This document shows positions 60,648 through 64,000 of a stretch of 64,000 nt of DNA, piece after piece. Every line of letters begins with the position of its first letter. Within the stretch, counting starts at the first letter, position 1. The stretch is from Pseudomonas bharatica CSV86. GTDB taxonomy: Bacteria > Pseudomonadota > Gammaproteobacteria > Pseudomonadales > Pseudomonadaceae. The DNA lies in assembly GCF_000319305.2 (NCBI RefSeq), contig NZ_AMWJ02000002.1, positions 868,001-932,000 of the forward strand. Direction: 5' to 3'. Under the pieces are notes generated by a model. That model ran no database searches, had not been told where the DNA came from, and saw only the letters and a program-made list of their open reading frames with translations. The position numbers were made by a program, and so were the translations under genes.

Positions 60648-61778
60648 CTAAGGAAACGAGCGCACCACATGCTCGGGAGACAATTCCGCTACTGATGCAC
60701 AGCCCATGTTGGCCAGGGTTCGGCTTATCTCATCAGCGAAAATGCCCAGCACGTTGCTCACCCCCTCCTCGCCGGCCGCCGCCAGTCCATAAAGCAAGGG
60801 GCGCCCGACAAATACGCCGCTCGCTCCGAGCGCAAGCGCCTTCACCACATCGGACCCGCGCCGGAATCCACTGTCTATGAGTACCTTGCCAGGGTGCGCC
60901 AGTGCGATCCGCTCAAGGGTAGCCATCGGTGAACAACTTGAATCAAGCTGGCGGCCACCATGGTTCGACAGGATCACACCGTCTGCGCCGAGCTCGATGC
61001 AACGGGATGCGTCTGCAGGATGAAGAATGCCCTTGACCAGAAGACGATGGGGCCAGATCCGACGCAGTCTTTTCAACGATTCCCAATCGAAGCCAGCGTC
61101 CATCTTTCGCGACAGAAGCGCAGCCTGCAGCTCCACATCGCACGCCTCATCGCTTGCGAAGTTGGCCATCTGCGGGATCCCTCCTGCCAACAGACGCATG
61201 GACCAGCGGGGATGCAGCATGCCGTCGAGAATCACCCCGGGGGTATATCTGAACGGCAGGCCGAATCCGCTGCGCAGATCACGCTCACGCTTGCCGTTGA
61301 CCGCCACATCGGTGGTCAGCACCAGGGTTCGGTAGCCTGCGTCAAGGGCACGGGCTACCAGGCGGTCTGCAAGGGTCGGGTGCACAACATATAACTGGAA
61401 CCAAAGATCACCGCCGACCTTCTCGGCGACTTCCTCGATCGATGCATTGGCCGCGGTGGAGAGAATGAAAGGGATTCCAGCCCTCTTGGCTGCACGTGCA
61501 AGTTCAAGGTCGCCCTTCGGCCAGAAAACCCCGTTCAGCCCCATGGGTGCAACCATCAAGGGTAAAGATTGCGCTTGGCCAAAAACCTCGCAGCCAAGGT
61601 TCCTTTCAGCAACATTCACCAGGCGGCGAGGGAGGAACTCCAGTCGGTCAAAAGCACTCAGGTTACGTCCCATGCCCTTCTCGTCATCGGCACCACCCTC
61701 CAGGTAGTCGAATACCATCCGAGGCAGACGCCGGCGCGCAAGTTCACGATAACCCGCAACATTGAAAACTGGACTCAT
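60648..61778 (-). CDS. mdlB: (S)-mandelate dehydrogenase, FMN-dependent
   Basis: A 376-residue FMN alpha-hydroxyacid dehydrogenase. The ATG at 61778 has GAGGTTGAT directly upstream; another at 61799 does not. Tyr25 (VFDYLEGGADDE) and the SNHGGRQLD motif with His273 agree with the catalytic residues of P. putida mandelate dehydrogenase, and VLIDSGFRRGSDVVKALALGA closes the FMN site. A hydrophobic insert around 180-220 probably anchors it to the membrane, where electrons pass to quinones. Lactate or glycolate dehydrogenase is the alternative, but the neighbours favour mandelate. Convergent with the aldehyde dehydrogenase. Confidence 0.88.
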   Translation of the reverse strand: MSPVFNVAGYRELARRRLPRMVFDYLEGGADDEKGMGRNLSAFDRLEFLPRRLVNVAERNLGCEVFGQAQSLPLMVAPMGLNGVFWPKGDLELARAAKRAGIPFILSTAANASIEEVAEKVGGDLWFQLYVVHPTLADRLVARALDAGYRTLVLTTDVAVNGKRERDLRSGFGLPFRYTPGVILDGMLHPRWSMRLLAGGIPQMANFASDEACDVELQAALLSRKMDAGFDWESLKRLRRIWPHRLLVKGILHPADASRCIELGADGVILSNHGGRQLDSSCSPMATLERIALAHPGKVLIDSGFRRGSDVVKALALGASGVFVGRPLLYGLAAAGEEGVSNVLGIFADEISRTLANMGCASVAELSPEHVVRSFP

Positions 61779-61984
61779 ATCAACCTCAAAGTAGGCCAAG
61801 GCCAGAATGAGTCGATTCTAGAAACTGGAAAAAAGTAATCAAATCAATACTGAACGATTGGGATATAAATCAAGTCTATAAATCCATCCCCTTCCTTGCA
61901 GTCCGGGTCGAGCAGGAAAATCCTGGAGACCTGGACGACCCTATGCGAGGCTGGTCGACATTCCGAACCCGCGAGATTGGCTAT

Positions 61985-62767
61985 ATGCAAACCATCCCAC
62001 TAAAACCGTTCAAGCCAATCGGATGTGCCGAGTGCCGCAATCCTGACGGCCTGGGATTCGACTTCACCATGGCGTTCCAACCCATCTTCAATGTCACCAC
62101 CGCAAAGCCTTATGCCTACGAGGCTCTGGTTCGGGGCCTTGATGGGCAGTCCGCGGCCAGCATCCTGGCCAGGGTCAATGAAACCAACCGCTATCGATTC
62201 GACCAGGCGTGCCGGGTCAAGGCGATCGAGTTGGCGGCACAGCTCGGTATGCCGGCAATACCGGACTGCAAGCTGAGCATCAACTTTCTTCCCAACGCGG
62301 TCTACCGCGCCGAGACCTGTGTTCGCGCAACGCTGGAAGCCGCCAGTGAATGGGCATTCCCCATCGACCGGATCATGTTCGAAGTCACCGAAGGTGAGCA
62401 GGTCGAGGATCCAGACCATCTGAAATCCATCTTCCTCGAATACGAGCGCCAGGGATTCACCACGGCAATCGATGATTTCGGCTCGGGGTATTCAGGCCTC
62501 AACCTGCTGGCCATGTTCCAGCCCCAGGTGCTGAAAATCGACATGGCGCTGACCCGCGGCATCGGCCAGGACAGTGTGCGACGCGCCATTGTCGAAGGGA
62601 TCGTCCTGGTTTCCAGGCGCCTGGGCATCACCGTCATCGCGGAGGGTATCGAAACACGCGAGGAACGAGACGCCCTTGCAGCACTGGGTATCGAGTTGAT
62701 GCAGGGGTACCTGTTCGCGAAACCGAGCATCGGCGTATTGCAATCGATGCCAACGGAGCTGATCTGA
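61985..62767 (+). CDS. EAL-domain cyclic di-GMP phosphodiesterase
   Basis: About 260 residues if the ATG at 61985 is used; one at 61943 in frame adds 14 residues and has GGAG 13 bases upstream. A Cys pair (IGCAECRN) near the start precedes a complete EAL domain: EALVRG at 46-51, SINFLPN, FEVTEGEQV, DDFGSGYSGLNLL, LKIDMALTRG and AEGIET. All metal and catalytic residues appear to be present, so it should hydrolyse cyclic di-GMP. No transmembrane or PAS sensor. Possible redox or metal sensing through the Cys pair. Confidence 0.88.
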   Translation: MQTIPLKPFKPIGCAECRNPDGLGFDFTMAFQPIFNVTTAKPYAYEALVRGLDGQSAASILARVNETNRYRFDQACRVKAIELAAQLGMPAIPDCKLSINFLPNAVYRAETCVRATLEAASEWAFPIDRIMFEVTEGEQVEDPDHLKSIFLEYERQGFTTAIDDFGSGYSGLNLLAMFQPQVLKIDMALTRGIGQDSVRRAIVEGIVLVSRRLGITVIAEGIETREERDALAALGIELMQGYLFAKPSIGVLQSMPTELI

Positions 62768-62895
62768 ACGCTGGCTGGCCTCTGGAAACCCCATGAACGA
62801 AAAAGCCCGCTGACCGTCACCGGCAGCGAGCCATTTCATCTTTCATTCACCTTGAAGCGCGCCCGGGTTTGCTGATCAAGCGAGCTGCCGGCGAG

Positions 62896-63999
62896 TCACT
62901 GCTGTCCCCAGCCGACGATGCCCTTGATCTCCAGGAAGTCATGGATACCCCACCCCGCATACTCGCGTCCGTTACCCGACTGCTTGTAGCCACCGAAGGG
63001 TGCGAAGGTGTCCCAGCTTGGGTAGTTCAGGTAGACCGAGCCGGCCCGCATGCGACCGGCGACGGCGCGGGCTTTTTCGAGATCCCGTGACTGCACGTAG
63101 GCCGCCAGGCCGTAGACCGTGTCGTTGGCCATCTCGATCGCCTGTTCCAGCGTGTCATAGGGCATGATCGACAGCACGGGACCGAAGATTTCCTCGCGGG
63201 CGATGGTCATGTGCGGCGTGACGTTGCCGAACACGGTCGGTCGCACGTAATAGCCTTTGTCCAGCCCGTCAGGCCGCCCGAGGCCGCCGGCGACCAGCGT
63301 GGCGCCCTCTTCGATGCCGCTGGCGATCAGCCCCTGGATCTTGTTGAACTGTGCCTCGCTGATGACCGGCCCCAGATTGGTTTTTTCGTCCAGCGGGCTG
63401 CCGGTGACCAATTGCCCGGCAGTCAGCCTGGCGATCTCCAGCGCGCGGGCATGCAGGCTGGCCGGCACCAGCATACGGGTCGGCGCGTCGCAGGATTGCC
63501 CGGAGTTGGAGAAACAGCCCTGCACGCCCTTGGCCACCGCCACGTCGAGGTCGGCGTCCTCGAGCAGGATATTGGCCGACTTGCCGCCCAGTTCCTGGGC
63601 CACGCGCTTGACGGTATCGGCCGCTGTCTTGGCGACGATGATGCCGGCGCGAGTGGAGCCGGTGAACGAGACCATGTCCACTTTCGGGTGGCTCGCCATG
63701 TGCTGGCCCACGTCGGGACCGGTGCCGTTGAGCAGGTTGAACACCCCCGCCGGCACGCCGGCCTCATGCAGGATCTCGGCAAAGATGATGCCGGTGAGCG
63801 GCGCGATTTCGCTGGGCTTGAGTACCACGGTGCAGCCGGCGGCGATGGCCGGCGCCACCTTGCAGACGATCTGGTTCAGCGGCCAGTTCCACGGCGTGAT
63901 CAGGGCGCACACGCCAATGGCCTCGCGCACCACATGGGTGGCACCGTGCTGCTCGCTGAACCGGAAGTTTTCCAGGGCGCTGATGGTGGACTCCAGGTG
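62896..63999 (-). CDS. NAD-dependent aldehyde dehydrogenase, truncated by window edge
   Basis: The frame is open to the right edge, so the first part of the gene is outside. The 368 codons seen cover most of an aldehyde dehydrogenase of about 470-480 residues: ITPWNWPLNQIVCKVAPAIAAGCTVVLKPSE (NAD site), QELGGKSANILLED (base Glu), and FSNSGQSCDAPTRML (nucleophile Cys). The end IKGIVGWGQQ is normal. Substrate unknown; it is near the mandelate genes but on its own strand and separated by the EAL gene. Confidence 0.88.
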   Translation of the reverse strand, partial: HLESTISALENFRFSEQHGATHVVREAIGVCALITPWNWPLNQIVCKVAPAIAAGCTVVLKPSEIAPLTGIIFAEILHEAGVPAGVFNLLNGTGPDVGQHMASHPKVDMVSFTGSTRAGIIVAKTAADTVKRVAQELGGKSANILLEDADLDVAVAKGVQGCFSNSGQSCDAPTRMLVPASLHARALEIARLTAGQLVTGSPLDEKTNLGPVISEAQFNKIQGLIASGIEEGATLVAGGLGRPDGLDKGYYVRPTVFGNVTPHMTIAREEIFGPVLSIMPYDTLEQAIEMANDTVYGLAAYVQSRDLEKARAVAGRMRAGSVYLNYPSWDTFAPFGGYKQSGNGREYAGWGIHDFLEIKGIVGWGQQ

Positions 64000-64000
64000 C

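Noticed and set aside
1..64000. CRISPR arrays, insertion sequences, phage integrases or toxin-antitoxin pairs
   Set aside because: No regularly spaced direct repeats, transposase or integrase motifs, or attachment-site duplications next to the tRNA-Ser were found.

Overview
The window is high-GC chromosomal DNA from a Pseudomonas, most likely of the P. putida group. The evidence is the codon and base composition, the block of housekeeping genes nadA / M48 protease / tusA / AI-2E permease / bcp / gcvR / dapA / bamC / MBL hydrolase / purC / tRNA-Ser, the rnd-ycgL pair, and paired REP palindromes built on GGGAGCTGGCTTG-type arms. Species assignment is inference. No phage, insertion sequence, CRISPR array, rRNA or replication origin was seen.
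Layout: (1) 1-16600 is mostly core genome: a VWA protein, the 5-oxoprolinase genes pxpABC, a class II amidotransferase, oligopeptidase B, an RNA methyltransferase, a peptidase-like protein whose zinc motif is destroyed, RNase D and a phosphoethanolamine transferase. (2) 17525-26397 is a compact ten-gene sugar or glycan modification cassette: a methyltransferase-glycosyltransferase fusion, a sugar aminotransferase, WbqC, two more methyltransferases, two phytanoyl-CoA-dioxygenase-like enzymes, a beta-propeller glycosidase-like protein, a NeuD/PglD-type acyltransferase and an SGNH-like hydrolase. It has no flippase, polymerase or flagellin gene beside it. (3) 26456-32186 is accessory: a BenE-type transporter with a divergent MocR-type regulator broken by a 1-base frameshift, a GNAT enzyme, and an FAD monooxygenase with a divergent AraC regulator. 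(4) 32453-45682 is core genome (tRNA-Ser(CGA), purC, bamC, dapA, gcvR, bcp, nadA, ugd, oxaloacetate decarboxylase). (5) 46105-48060 is a response regulator / diguanylate cyclase pair. (6) 48057-61778 is an aromatic catabolic island; an EAL phosphodiesterase and a truncated aldehyde dehydrogenase follow at the right edge.
The catabolic island reads as a complete lower route from arylacetonitrile or mandelate to benzoate. An arylacetonitrilase would make mandelate. An FMN mandelate dehydrogenase (MdlB) and, I propose, a ketopantoate-reductase-family enzyme acting as a D-mandelate dehydrogenase would oxidise the two enantiomers to benzoylformate. Benzoylformate decarboxylase (MdlC) would give benzaldehyde and an aldehyde dehydrogenase benzoate. 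Two MFS carriers, an OprD porin and a meta-pathway outer-membrane protein serve transport, and a LysR and an AraC protein are the likely regulators. No mandelate racemase (mdlA) is present in the window. A 17-bp perfect inverted repeat with T-N11-A spacing lies between lysR and mdlC and is a strong operator candidate.
Two genes (the MocR regulator and one MFS carrier) carry single-base deletions, both in short G/C homopolymers. They may be real pseudogenes or assembly errors.
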